Below are positions 1 through 8,210 of a DNA stretch of 64,000 bases, piece after piece. This DNA is from Spongiactinospora sp. TRM90649 (GTDB taxonomy: Bacteria > Actinomycetota > Actinomycetes > Streptosporangiales > Streptosporangiaceae). Position 1 is the first letter of the stretch, and each line of letters begins with the position of its first letter. The notes below the pieces were generated by a model. The model was not told the DNA's origin. It saw only the letters and a list, made by a program, of their open reading frames with translations, and did no database searches. Position numbers and translations under genes: made by a program. The stretch is from NCBI RefSeq assembly GCF_029382225.1, contig NZ_JARLTC010000003.1, positions 1-64,000 on the forward strand, written 5' to 3'.

Positions 1-491
1 CCACCCTCACCGGCCACACGAACGCGGTCTCCGACGTCGCCTTCGACCCACGCGGCCACACCCTCGCCACCGCCAGCGCCGACGGCACCGCCCGCCTGTG
101 GGACATCACCGACCCCCGCCGACCTCGCCTCCTGGCCACCCTCACCGGCCACACGAACGCGGTCTCCGACGTCGCCTTCGACCCACGCGGCCACACCCTC
201 GCCACCGCCAGCTTCGACGGCACCGCCCGCCTGTGGGACGTGACCGACCCGGCCAGGCCGGGGCCGCCCACGGTGCTCGCCGGGCACACCGCCCGCGTGC
301 TGTCCGTGGCCTTCGACCCCCGGGGCGGCGTCCTGGCCACCGGCGGCGCGGACTCCACCGTCCGTCTGTGGGACACCGACGTCGCCCGGGTCGCGGCGCG
401 GGTCTGTACCCTCGCCCATCCGGCGGTCACCCGGGCGGAATGGGCACGCTATCTGCAGGGCTCCGACTACCGGCCTCCGTGCGATGGTTGA
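1..491 (+). CDS. WD40 beta-propeller protein, C-terminal part (5' end outside window)
   Basis: The reading frame is already open at the left edge (first full codon at base 3) and ends at TGA 489-491. It encodes three WD40 blades, each with a GH dipeptide, a VAFDPRG segment and a closing RLWD. The first two blades are almost identical in DNA as well as protein, with a repeat period of 135 bp (45 residues), which points to recent blade duplication. The tail, with EWARYLQG and YRPPC, is the usual end of large actinobacterial WD40 proteins, which often carry a kinase, caspase or STAND module further upstream. That upstream part is not visible, so the effector domain is unknown. WD40 propellers act as protein-binding scaffolds. 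Confidence 0.88.
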   Translation, partial: TLTGHTNAVSDVAFDPRGHTLATASADGTARLWDITDPRRPRLLATLTGHTNAVSDVAFDPRGHTLATASFDGTARLWDVTDPARPGPPTVLAGHTARVLSVAFDPRGGVLATGGADSTVRLWDTDVARVAARVCTLAHPAVTRAEWARYLQGSDYRPPCDG

Positions 492-524
492 CCACGGGGG
501 CGTCCGGTGGGCATCGTGGGGCGG

Positions 525-1475
525 ATGACCAGCGATGAGACGCGCGACGGGGTGCCGCTGACGAACCTCGGCCAGCCGCTGTTCGACGGCGCCGACGCCA
601 CCAAGCGAGACCTGGTGGACTACCTGGACGCCGTCGCCGACCGGATCATCCCGGCCCTGCGCGACCGGCCCCTGTCGGTGCTGCGGGTACGTCCGGGCCA
701 GGAGCCGTTCATGCAGAAGAACGTGCCCAAGTACGCCCCCTCCTGGATCCGGACGGTCACCCTCTGGGCGGCGGCCTCGAACCGCCAGGTCTCCTACGCC
801 CTGTGCGACGACCGCCGCACGCTGCTCTGGTTCGCCAACCAGCGGGCCGTGGAATACCACCCGGGGCTCATCGTCGGCGAGAGCGCCACCCACCTGGTCC
901 TCGACCTCGACCCTCCAGAGGAGGACTCCTTCCCCCGCGCCGTGGCGGCGGCCCTGCTGGTCAGGCAGGCGCTGGCCGACGACGGCCTCGCGGGGGCGGT
1001 GAAGACCAGCGGGGCCAAGGGCGTGCACGTGTTCGTGCCGGTCGTGGCGGGGATCCCGATGGAGGACCTCGCGGCGGCCACCCGGGCGGTCGCCGCCCGG
1101 GCCGAACGCCTCGACCCGGCGCTCGCCACCACGGCCTTCATCAGGGAGGACCGGGGCGGCAAGGTCTTCCTAGACTCCACGAGGGCGGGCGGGGCGACCG
1201 TCGTGGCCGCCTACAGCCCGAGGGTACGGCCGGGCGCGCCGGTCTCCTTCCCGGTCGCCTGGGACGACCTCGGCGGCGTCTCACCCGGTGACTTCACCAT
1301 CCACACGGCGGTGGAGATCCTGGCGGGAGCCGATCCGTGGGCCGCGTCCATGCCTGCTCCGCAGCGGCTGCCGTCCGATCTGATCGAGGAGGGGGACACC
1401 ATCCCGGTCGCCCGGGTGCAGGCCATGCACGAAGGCAAACGAAGGGCCCGTGCCCGCCGCGACGCGGGCGGGTGA
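525..1475 (+). CDS. LigD-type NHEJ polymerase/primase domain protein
   Basis: This 316-residue protein matches the stand-alone polymerase domain of bacterial LigD (archaeo-eukaryotic primase fold), which fills in or extends ends during Ku-dependent non-homologous end joining, using NTPs or dNTPs. Visible family marks are QKNVPKYAPSWI near residue 65, the metal-binding LDLDPP motif with Asp127 and Asp129, KTSGAKGVHVFVP, and the later EDRGGKVFLD segment. No ligase or phosphoesterase domain is attached, which is common in actinomycetes. I chose ATG 525; an in-frame GTG at 507 would add six residues and cannot be excluded. It lies 33 bp after the WD40 gene and converges on the DUF2945/DUF3140 fusion, a family pair I associate with repair loci. 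Confidence 0.9.
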   Translation: MTSDETRDGVPLTNLGQPLFDGADATKRDLVDYLDAVADRIIPALRDRPLSVLRVRPGQEPFMQKNVPKYAPSWIRTVTLWAAASNRQVSYALCDDRRTLLWFANQRAVEYHPGLIVGESATHLVLDLDPPEEDSFPRAVAAALLVRQALADDGLAGAVKTSGAKGVHVFVPVVAGIPMEDLAAATRAVAARAERLDPALATTAFIREDRGGKVFLDSTRAGGATVVAAYSPRVRPGAPVSFPVAWDDLGGVSPGDFTIHTAVEILAGADPWAASMPAPQRLPSDLIEEGDTIPVARVQAMHEGKRRARARRDAGG

Positions 1476-1678
1476 CCGCGCGGCGGGGCTCTCGTGTCCG
1501 GGGTATGTCCAGGGATTGTCCGCGGCCCCGGGAATCATCTGTGGTGTACCGCCCGGCGTGCACCGCGCCCGCAAGGGAACGGCAGGCAGCCCGCCTTGCG
1601 ACGCCGGGCGGGCGGGCCCGGCGAGGCGACGCCCCACCCACGACTCTCGTCACGCGTCGCCTTGCCGGCCGCCCGGGT

Positions 1679-2536
1679 TCACTCCTTGATCGGGTCGTGT
1701 CCCCAGTTCATCAGGGAATGCCGCCACCGCGAGTCGCGGACGTTCCCCTTGGGACGCCGGGACATGCTCCTGCGCACGTACCCGACGACCTTGCCCATGT
1801 GCTCGTAGTCCCCTTCGCCGAGATCGGCCTTGCGGGTCTGGAGGATCTTGACGATCCGCCTGCCCGCCCGATGCCCCGGCGATTCCTGGCCGGGCCGCTT
1901 GTCCCCCGCGTTCTTGGACTCGTCGGTCGCGAGCCACCGCTCCAGGGTCTTCGGCCCCATGTTGACGACATCGCGGAACGCGGCCGCCGTCTCCTGCCTC
2001 TTGTCCATGGCCGCCTTCTTGGCGGTCGTCGTCTTACGAGCGGTCGTCGCGGCCTTGCCGGACGGCCTGCTCGCGGACGTCTTGGTGGTGGACGTCTTGG
2101 CGGCGGACGCCTTCGTGGTGGTGCGCCCGGTGGACGTCGTGCGGGCCGAAGTCCCGCTCGTGCTGGCGGCCGAGACCTTCCCGGTCGTTCCCGCCTTCGC
2201 GGTCGCCTTCCCCGTGGTGGCCTTCCCCATGGTCGCCTTGGCGGTCGTGGCCTTCGCACCGCCGGTCTTCATCGCGCTGGAGTTTGCTCCACCGGACTTG
2301 GTGGCACGGACTCCCGTTCCGTTGGGTGCGCTGCTCAGAGCCGACGCCTTGTGGAGGGCAGACCTCCCGCTCGCGTCGCTTCGAACCATGTAGCGCGGGT
2401 CGTCCCGCGTCGCAGTGACCGTACGGCCGGACATCCGGGTCTTCCCCGTCACGACCTTCTCCACCGTCCCGGTCGCCTTCGATCCGTGGCTACGCCAGGT
2501 GACGTGGTCACCGACGTCGAAATCTCGCTTCCCCAT
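1679..2536 (-). CDS. DUF2945 (Tudor-like) - basic linker - DUF3140 fusion protein
   Basis: The 285-residue product has three parts. Residues 1-60 look like DUF2945, the Hva1 Tudor-like fold (VGDHVTWRSHGSKATGTVEK). Residues about 60-185 are a low-complexity Ala/Thr/Lys/Ser linker with repeated AKAT, GKAT and TTK units, resembling the basic tail of histone H1-like or Ku C-terminal regions. Residues about 186-285 match DUF3140, with RDVVNMG, the ESPGHRAGR segment and a terminal SLMNWGHDP. The two DUFs are, as I recall, usually separate neighbouring genes in actinobacteria, so the covalent fusion is unusual. The basic linker suggests DNA binding; position beside a LigD-type polymerase suggests a role in DNA end processing. 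Function is inferred, not known. No strong ribosome binding site is seen before the ATG. Confidence 0.8.
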   Translation of the reverse strand: MGKRDFDVGDHVTWRSHGSKATGTVEKVVTGKTRMSGRTVTATRDDPRYMVRSDASGRSALHKASALSSAPNGTGVRATKSGGANSSAMKTGGAKATTAKATMGKATTGKATAKAGTTGKVSAASTSGTSARTTSTGRTTTKASAAKTSTTKTSASRPSGKAATTARKTTTAKKAAMDKRQETAAAFRDVVNMGPKTLERWLATDESKNAGDKRPGQESPGHRAGRRIVKILQTRKADLGEGDYEHMGKVVGYVRRSMSRRPKGNVRDSRWRHSLMNWGHDPIKE

Positions 2537-2685
2537 GCGTTTCGGCTACCCGGCCCACGATCGCGCACTCCCGCCGCCCGTCAACACGCATTACCGACTC
2601 GGTAGATCCCCCATCACCATCGGGACCCCGGGGGCCGGCCGGTGAGCCCCGGCCCCCGGGTACAGCACGCGCGATCAGCGCACGG

Positions 2686-2946
2686 TCATCGCTTGACCTC
2701 GCCTCGGTACCCGACCGGCCCCTCACCCTTGAACTGGGCGGAACCGGCGAACCTGGTGCCGTCGTCGAAGAACGTGACCTGACCGTTGCCCTGCGAGCTG
2801 GACCAGCTCACCTGCGTGCCCGTCGTGGGCAGACCGTCGCTCGGGACCACACCGTCCCGGTTTCTGATGACAATCGTCAGATCACTGTCGTTGTGCCAGT
2901 CGGCGGACGGGCCACCCCACTGAATCTGCGTCTTGTAAGTCGCCAT
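2686..2946 (-). CDS. Single-repeat OAA-family (high-mannose-binding) lectin
   Basis: The 86-residue protein begins YKTQIQWGGPSADW and ends AQFKGEGPVGYRGEV. These two blocks match the sugar-binding loops of Oscillatoria agardhii agglutinin repeats (QWGGSSAPW and YAGEGPIGFRATL), lectins that bind the branched core of high-mannose glycans. Family members I know have two or more tandem repeats of about 66 residues; this one has one repeat, enlarged by roughly 15-20 residues in the middle (around GVVPSDGLPTTGTQVSW). There is no signal peptide. An AAGGGAA-like ribosome binding site precedes ATG 2946. A perfect 15-bp palindrome lies about 80 bp upstream at 3023-3037. If monomeric it would have one sugar site per chain, so it may oligomerise. 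Confidence 0.75.
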   Translation of the reverse strand: MATYKTQIQWGGPSADWHNDSDLTIVIRNRDGVVPSDGLPTTGTQVSWSSSQGNGQVTFFDDGTRFAGSAQFKGEGPVGYRGEVKR

Positions 2947-3278
2947 GACCGATCGGTTTCCCTTCGCTGGCGGCAGTGTCTCCGGGAGTATCCGTCGCTG
3001 CGGACAAACGGATCAACACGTCCTGACAGGGTGTCAGCATTCAGGGTGTCTGTAACGAATGACTGCCGCATGGTAACCAGGGTGATTCGCGTGGAACGTG
3101 ACACTAGCGCGGCATTCGCGAACCAGAAGGACGGACCGTGCGCACGAGGACACGGCCGGTTGTGGCCACATTTGGATCTGGCCAGAATCCCGGCCGCGCA
3201 CTCTGAGTAGGGGCGTACGCATGTGCCCCCTCTCCGACCCGCCGATACTTGATCGCGCTGCGACGATGGGGGACGGCG
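2947..3278. other. Intergenic region with a candidate operator palindrome
   Basis: This 332-bp stretch between two divergent genes holds no convincing coding sequence on either strand. At 3023-3037 there is a perfect inverted repeat, CTGACA-GGG-TGTCAG, and part of it (CAGGGTGTC) recurs directly 15 bp further on at 3042-3050. This arrangement would suit a dimeric repressor or activator controlling the lectin gene, the WD40-like gene, or both. No clear -35/-10 pair is visible. Confidence 0.4.
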
Positions 3279-4110
3279 ATGAGCACTCCCGGACGCCCAA
3301 TGAGCTTTCTGGACTTCAGCCAGTTCGTCAGGACAGTCCAGGTGACCCCCGACAACCGTTGGGTGATCGCCGGGGGGGACCGCCAGCAGCAGCGACTCCG
3401 GCGACCTGGCCGCCTTCGGCATCGAGACCTCCTCCGTGCTGTGGCGCGTGACCGACGAATGGCGCGTCCTGGACGCCGTGCTCAGCCCGGACGGCGAATC
3501 CCTCCTCGTGACCGAACTGCGGAACGAAGGCACCAAGGTCCGGGTGCGGGTCCTCGACGCGCGCTCCGGCGCCGAGCGCTCCCGCATGCCGGACGGCGGC
3601 CCGGACAGGTACTGGCCGCAGGCGAGGTTCGGGTTCAGCCCCGACGGCCGCTGGGCGGCCGGCAACGCGCTCGCCACCGACCCGGACGCGCCGTTCCGTT
3701 CGGCGCCTTCACCCTGCTGTTCGGCACGTCGGACGGCAGGCTCCGCTTGCGGTCCCGCGACGCCTGCGGCGCCGTGCTCTTCACCCCGGACGGCCGCCAC
3801 ATGGTCGGACTGGGCGGCTTCGCGCCGAAGGTCCTCGACGCCGAGACGGGCGCGGAGGTCTACCGGCTGAGCCCGTCGGCGGCCAGGTGCGCGCTCAGCC
3901 CGGACGGCCTGCGGCTCGCCTGTCACCGGCAACGACAACGAGGTCCGCCTGCTCGACACGGCGACCGGCACGGAGGAGTTACGGCTCGTCCACGACAACC
4001 CGGTACCGAGGTACGTGGGCTCCCTGGCGTACAGCCCGGACGGCCTGTGGCCGGCCACCAGCAGCGACGGCATCGCCCGCGTCACCCCCGCCGAGATCAC
4101 CCTCGACTGA
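3279..4110 (+). pseudogene. WD40/PD40-type propeller protein broken by three single-base frameshifts
   Basis: Joining three frame changes restores one continuous propeller-like protein from ATG 3279 (after a GGGGGA ribosome binding site) to TGA 4108-4110. First break: one extra G in the seven-G run at about 3371-3378. Second: one base missing near 3700, before the FGAFTLLFG segment. Third: one base extra near 3921, before VTGNDNEVRLLD. Repeated SPDG and TPDG motifs (LSPDGESLL, FTPDGRHM, YSPDGLWP) mark beta-propeller blades. No signal peptide is seen. As the sequence stands the gene cannot make the full protein. Because all three lesions are single-base indels and one is in a homopolymer, sequencing error is a real alternative to natural decay. 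Confidence 0.78.
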
Positions 4111-4112
4111 CC

Positions 4113-4691
4113 TCACCCCGGTCGCGGCACACACCCATGCATCACCCCATACCGCCGCTGCGCGATCCTCATCAACTCCGTCAAATCCCGCACCGCATCC
4201 CGCCCAGCCGCCACCCGCGCCAACGAGATGTCGATCCAGGGCCGGACGTCACCACATCGAAACATCGCCACAACGTCATACGGATCGAGCGACCCCGGAG
4301 GATCGGCCAACACCAGCACCGACCCCTTCCCCAACTCCACAGGCAACGGCGTAGGCCGATACTTCGCGAACTCCCCCCCATGCAACCGCTCCAGCACCTT
4401 CTCCCCGTCCTCCTGCGCCCATCCGAGAGACACGGGATTGGGATACACATCAGGAGTCCGGCAGTTGCCGGAGCGTCTCCACGCCCCGTCCCAGCGATCC
4501 GTCAGATGACCGGCGTATCCACTGACCGTCCGCACGGCACTTTCAGGCAGGAACCCGCACACATATGGCGCCGCGTCCACCAGCGGCCGCACGTCCCTTA
4601 CCAACGCCGGCTCGCTCCCGCCGTGCTGGGTGCAGGCCGTGGAAAAGCCCGCCGCCAGAACCAGTGCGGCGAGCAGGCGCGCCGGCGTCAC
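4113..4691 (-). CDS. Secreted lipoprotein, DUF3558-like
   Basis: The 192-residue product starts with a lipoprotein signal peptide whose lipobox ends in FSTAC, so Cys20 would be lipidated and the protein anchored outside the membrane. The mature part has paired cysteines (YVCGFLP and the later NCRTP, FRCGDV and HGCVP segments) and a C-terminal alpha-helical stretch. The layout resembles the DUF3558 lipoproteins of actinobacteria, but the match is loose. The start overlaps the stop of the upstream 716-residue gene by 4 bp (ATGA), so the two are translationally coupled in a three-gene operon. The 3' end lies 2 bp from the end of the convergent broken WD40-like gene. Confidence 0.72.
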   Translation of the reverse strand: MTPARLLAALVLAAGFSTACTQHGGSEPALVRDVRPLVDAAPYVCGFLPESAVRTVSGYAGHLTDRWDGAWRRSGNCRTPDVYPNPVSLGWAQEDGEKVLERLHGGEFAKYRPTPLPVELGKGSVLVLADPPGSLDPYDVVAMFRCGDVRPWIDISLARVAAGRDAVRDLTELMRIAQRRYGVMHGCVPRPG

Positions 4692-6838
4692 CGGTCTCCC
4701 CTCGGCCTCTCGGCCTCTGCCAGCCCGAGGTTACGCCGCACGTCACCCGTATTAGCCGTGGTGTCGCGGGCCCGTTCGAGGAGGTCGCTCGTCTCGCTGT
4801 TCTGACGAGCCCATTTCAGGAAATCTCGATACTCGTCCTGTGTCATGGTCTGGAGCGCCTTGATCGCGGCCGGGTGTCCTTCGGCGAACGTCCGGTGCTC
4901 CAGGGGAATGTCATCGAACGCTCCATGACTGAGTGCCGTCGCGATGATCATCTGTTCGGTCAGTCGTTCGATCGCGCCATCGTTGTCTGCGATGTCCTTG
5001 TACGCCTCGTCCAGCGGAAGCCTTGGGTCCGACGCGAAGTGGCGGGCGATCTGGTCGTAGCCGGTTTCGGTGAGTTTTGTGTAGCCCGCCGTCAGGAGGT
5101 CGCCGAAGGCGCTCTTGGCCAAGGTGCCGAGGTGGGTGGCGCCGGGAAGGGGGAGCAGGCCGAGGGAGTCGCGGACCATGGTGCGCAGGGACTCGTCGGT
5201 CTTCTTGGCGTCGAGGCCGGATGCCACCAGTGCCTGGGCCCGGGTTTCCAGGAGGTGGCCGAAGAGGCGGGATTCCTCGACGACGCGGTTGGTCAGGTGG
5301 CGGTTGAGCGCGAAGAGGCGCTCGGTTCCGCCGATCTCGCCGTTCTCGTCGAAGTCGAAGCGGGCCAGGCCGTCGGCTCCCGTGAAGGAGGGGACGTCGT
5401 TCAGCGCGGCGCGCATGTGTTCGGTGTGGGCGCGGATCAGCAGCTCGAAGCAGGTGTCGTCGGAGTTGACGAACGCCAGCAGGCGGTCGAGTTCCTCCAC
5501 GCCCAACCGGCCCAGGCGGCCGTGGTCGAGGATGGCGTCGGTGAGATCGGCGACGCGGGCCGCGAGGGCGGCGGCGAGGGGCTGACGCAGGGGGGCCAGG
5601 CGGTCGAGGCGGGCGCGGTCGGCGATGGCGAGGTCGCCGTCGTCGCCGACGGTGAAGACGCCGGACAGATGCGCGGATACGACCTCGGCGGCTTCCGCCG
5701 ACAGAGTGCGGGAGGTGGGGTCCTGGCCGGTGAGGGCGGAGCGCAGCAGGCGGGCGAGGGCGGGATGGCCGCCCGTGGTGGCGAAGGCGTCGAGGCGGGT
5801 GGTGAGCAGGTGGGTGAGCGTGGCACCGCCGAGCAGCGTCTGGGAGGCGTCGCGGGTCATGGCGGTGGCGTGGAGGAGGTCGTCCACGACGGCGCGGCCG
5901 GTGCCGGTGGTGCCCGGCGGGCCGGCGGACGGTGGACCGTCCGCGAAGCCGGGGCCGAGACCGAGGACGGTGGCGAGGTCGAGCAGGGCGACCTGGCCGG
6001 TGTCGGTCAGCGCGCCCAGTGGGTCGAGGCGGGCCCGCCAGCGGGAGGCGTACCGCTCGTGCTCGAAGGCGACGGCGTCGCGGCCGACGACCTGCGCGAA
6101 GCGCGCGGAGTACGGCACGCCGGGGTCGGCCGCCCGCCAGACCAGGGCCTGCGCCTGGTAGCCGAAGTAGGTGAGGTCACCGTGGGTGTGCCTGGCCCGG
6201 CCCTGCCGGACGAGCTCGGCGAGGAAGTCGTCGCCCGCGAAGGCGGCGCTCGCCGGGTCGGTGCCCGCCGCGAGGGCCCGCGAGAGCAGCGCGGTGGCCT
6301 GCCGGGCCTGCTCGGCGTGCCGCCCGGCCGACACCGGATCGCCCGCGCGAGCGACCGACCGCACCAGCGCGGCGGGCAGGACGGTGACGCCTTCGGCCCC
6401 TATCGCGCCGAGGAAGGCCCGGACGAACCCGGGATCGCCGCCCCTGGCGGCGTGGGACAGCAGCCGGGCGAGGGCCCCGGCGTCGCCGTCCGTGACGAGG
6501 CGGGCGGTGCGGGCGGCGAGCAGCCCCTCGGCGGCGGGCTCGCCGTCGGGGACGCCGAGGAAGGTGCCGTCGGCCGTGCAGGTGGGGTGGGCGGCCTGTG
6601 CGCGCTCCAGCTCGCGGATGAGCCGCTGGCGGCGGCGGAGGTCGTCGCCCTGGCGCAGCACGCGGCGGGCGATGTCGCCGACGCGCAGCGCGGGGGTGGG
6701 GTCGAGACCGGCCGTGCGGAGTTCGGCGTGGAGCAGTTCGGCGAGCCGTTCGAGCCGTGGCCCGGCCTGGCAGTGGCAGGCCACCAGGAGGTCGAACTCC
6801 GGCTGCCTGACCCCGGTGAACCCCTTGCCGAGGCTCAT
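4688..6838 (-). CDS. 716-residue helical protein of unknown function (possible DUF6571-like)
   Basis: I do not recognise this protein with certainty. It is soluble, largely alpha-helical, and lacks signal peptide and membrane segments. Residues about 500-600 include FDFDENGEIGG, which resembles an EF-hand-like calcium loop, followed by a region with LPGATHLGTLAKSAFGDLL. That layout recalls DUF6571/TPR-region proteins that accompany WXG100-type proteins in actinobacteria. The start overlaps the small WXG-like gene by 4 bp (ATGA at 6835-6838) and its end overlaps the lipoprotein gene by 4 bp, so the three are one coupled operon. The pairing suggests a type VII secretion-related or surface-associated set, but no EccC-like ATPase is present here. 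Confidence 0.7.
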   Translation of the reverse strand: MSLGKGFTGVRQPEFDLLVACHCQAGPRLERLAELLHAELRTAGLDPTPALRVGDIARRVLRQGDDLRRRQRLIRELERAQAAHPTCTADGTFLGVPDGEPAAEGLLAARTARLVTDGDAGALARLLSHAARGGDPGFVRAFLGAIGAEGVTVLPAALVRSVARAGDPVSAGRHAEQARQATALLSRALAAGTDPASAAFAGDDFLAELVRQGRARHTHGDLTYFGYQAQALVWRAADPGVPYSARFAQVVGRDAVAFEHERYASRWRARLDPLGALTDTGQVALLDLATVLGLGPGFADGPPSAGPPGTTGTGRAVVDDLLHATAMTRDASQTLLGGATLTHLLTTRLDAFATTGGHPALARLLRSALTGQDPTSRTLSAEAAEVVSAHLSGVFTVGDDGDLAIADRARLDRLAPLRQPLAAALAARVADLTDAILDHGRLGRLGVEELDRLLAFVNSDDTCFELLIRAHTEHMRAALNDVPSFTGADGLARFDFDENGEIGGTERLFALNRHLTNRVVEESRLFGHLLETRAQALVASGLDAKKTDESLRTMVRDSLGLLPLPGATHLGTLAKSAFGDLLTAGYTKLTETGYDQIARHFASDPRLPLDEAYKDIADNDGAIERLTEQMIIATALSHGAFDDIPLEHRTFAEGHPAAIKALQTMTQDEYRDFLKWARQNSETSDLLERARDTTANTGDVRRNLGLAEAERPRGDR

Positions 6839-7068
6839 GCCCGCACCGCCGCGCGACGGGCGTCGGCGAGGGCGCGGCTCAGGAGTGCGTGGAGGTCGTG
6901 GCGCAGGCCGTGGACGTCGGCGACGAGACGGTCGCCGGCGGGGCCGAGCCAGGCGTGCGCGTCGAGCAGGCGGCAGGATTCGTCGAGGGCCCGCCAGTGC
7001 TCGTCGGCCATCCGCTGGATCCTGGCCACCACCGCCTCCAACACCGCCTCCAACGCAGCGCCGTCCAC
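6835..7068 (-). CDS. Small WXG100-like helical protein
   Basis: This 77-residue, all-helical protein has a central turn HAWLGPAGDRL that resembles the W-x-G hairpin of WXG100/ESX proteins (W.GPAA is the common actinobacterial form). It has no signal peptide, as expected for type VII substrates or their relatives. It is the first gene of a three-gene coupled operon whose next gene is a large helical protein, the typical order for a WXG-like partner and its effector or scaffold. The hairpin motif is short, so the assignment is tentative. Confidence 0.62.
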   Translation of the reverse strand: MDGAALEAVLEAVVARIQRMADEHWRALDESCRLLDAHAWLGPAGDRLVADVHGLRHDLHALLSRALADARRAAVRA

Positions 7069-7120
7069 CTCACTCCTAGATTACCAAGAGTAGTCGCCCG
7101 ATCGCGCCGCGAACAGAGGC

Positions 7121-8137
7121 TCAGGCCCACGCGAGCAGGTCGGCCAGGGGCCAGGTGTTGATCACCCGTTCGGGGCGCACGCCGCACAGGGCCGCGCGTT
7201 CGCAGCCGAACCGCTGCCAGTCGAGCTGGCCGGGGGCGTGGGCGTCGGAGTCGACGGCGAACAGGCAGTCCATCTCCCAGGCCAGGCGCATCAGGCGCTT
7301 GGGCGGGTCCTGCCGGTCGGGGCGGGAGTTGATCTCGACGGCCACATCGAACCTGCGGCACGCCTCGAAGACCAGCTCGGCGTCGAAGTCCGATTCCGGC
7401 CGCAGCCCGCCCCTGCGGCCCCCGGCGCGGACGATGCGGCCGGTGCAGTGGCCGAGCACGTCCACGTTGGGGTCGGCGACGGCGGTGACCATGCGCCTGG
7501 TCATCTCGGCACGGTCCATCCGGAGCCGGGAGTGGACGCTCGCGACCACGACGTCGAGGCGGGCCAGCAGCTCGGGGTCCTGGTCGAGGGTGCCGTCGGG
7601 GTTGATGTCCACCTCGATGCCGGTGAGGATCCGGAACGGCGCGAGGCGGGCGTTCAGCTCGGCCACGACGTCGAGCTGGTCGCGCAGCCGTCCGGCGGTC
7701 AGGCCGTTGGCGACCGTCAGCCGGGGCGAGTGGTCGGTCAGGGCCAGGTATTCGTGGCCGAGCGAGATCGCCGCCTCGGCCATCTCCTCGATCGGGGAGC
7801 CGCCGTCCGACCAGTCGGAGTGGCTGTGCAGGTCGCCGCGCAGGGCCGCGCGCAGCGCGGCGGCCTCGGCTTCGAGGTCGTCGCCCTCGGTGGCCTGAAG
7901 ACGGCGCAGATAGGTCGGGACGTCTCCGGCGAGGGCCTCGGCGACGGCCAGCGCAGTGACCTTGCCGATGCCGGGTAGGGTCGCCAGGGCGCCCCGGCCC
8001 GCAAGGCGTTCCAGCTCGTCGCGGGGCAGATCGGCCACGACGGCGGCGGCCCGCCGGAAGGCGCGAACACGGTAGGTCGGCTCGCCCGCCCGCTCCAGCA
8101 GAAAGGCGATGTCGCGCAGCGCTTGGACCGGGTCCAT
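7121..8137 (-). CDS. PHP-domain phosphoesterase with helix-hairpin-helix (PolX C-terminal-like)
   Basis: The 338-residue protein has an N-terminal helix-hairpin-helix region (LERAGEPTYRVRAFRRAA and LPGIGKVTALAVAEAL, residues about 10-70) followed by a PHP domain from about residue 95. PHP metal-binding motifs are visible: DLHSHSDWSDG, LALTDHSP, GIEVDI, VASVHSR, VLGHCTGR and DSDAHAP. This is the C-terminal half of bacterial family X DNA polymerases without the nucleotidyltransferase domain, so it cannot be a polymerase; it is more likely a 3'-5' exonuclease or phosphodiesterase in base-excision repair, or a histidinol-phosphatase-like enzyme. Metal ligands appear complete. It is divergent from the chitinase gene, with about 160 bp between starts. 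Confidence 0.85.
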   Translation of the reverse strand: MDPVQALRDIAFLLERAGEPTYRVRAFRRAAAVVADLPRDELERLAGRGALATLPGIGKVTALAVAEALAGDVPTYLRRLQATEGDDLEAEAAALRAALRGDLHSHSDWSDGGSPIEEMAEAAISLGHEYLALTDHSPRLTVANGLTAGRLRDQLDVVAELNARLAPFRILTGIEVDINPDGTLDQDPELLARLDVVVASVHSRLRMDRAEMTRRMVTAVADPNVDVLGHCTGRIVRAGGRRGGLRPESDFDAELVFEACRRFDVAVEINSRPDRQDPPKRLMRLAWEMDCLFAVDSDAHAPGQLDWQRFGCERAALCGVRPERVINTWPLADLLAWA

Positions 8138-8210
8138 TGGGCAAACGTACCTCTGGGGGCGGCTGGGGTCTTGCCGGGCACAGCGAGGGGAGCTACCTTT
8201 CCACTAACAA

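Noticed and set aside
2877..4100. Minus-strand 407-residue open frame across the lectin upstream region and broken WD40-like gene
   Set aside because: The propeller sequence on the plus strand, even with frameshifts, explains the codon pattern; the minus frame has no recognisable motif.
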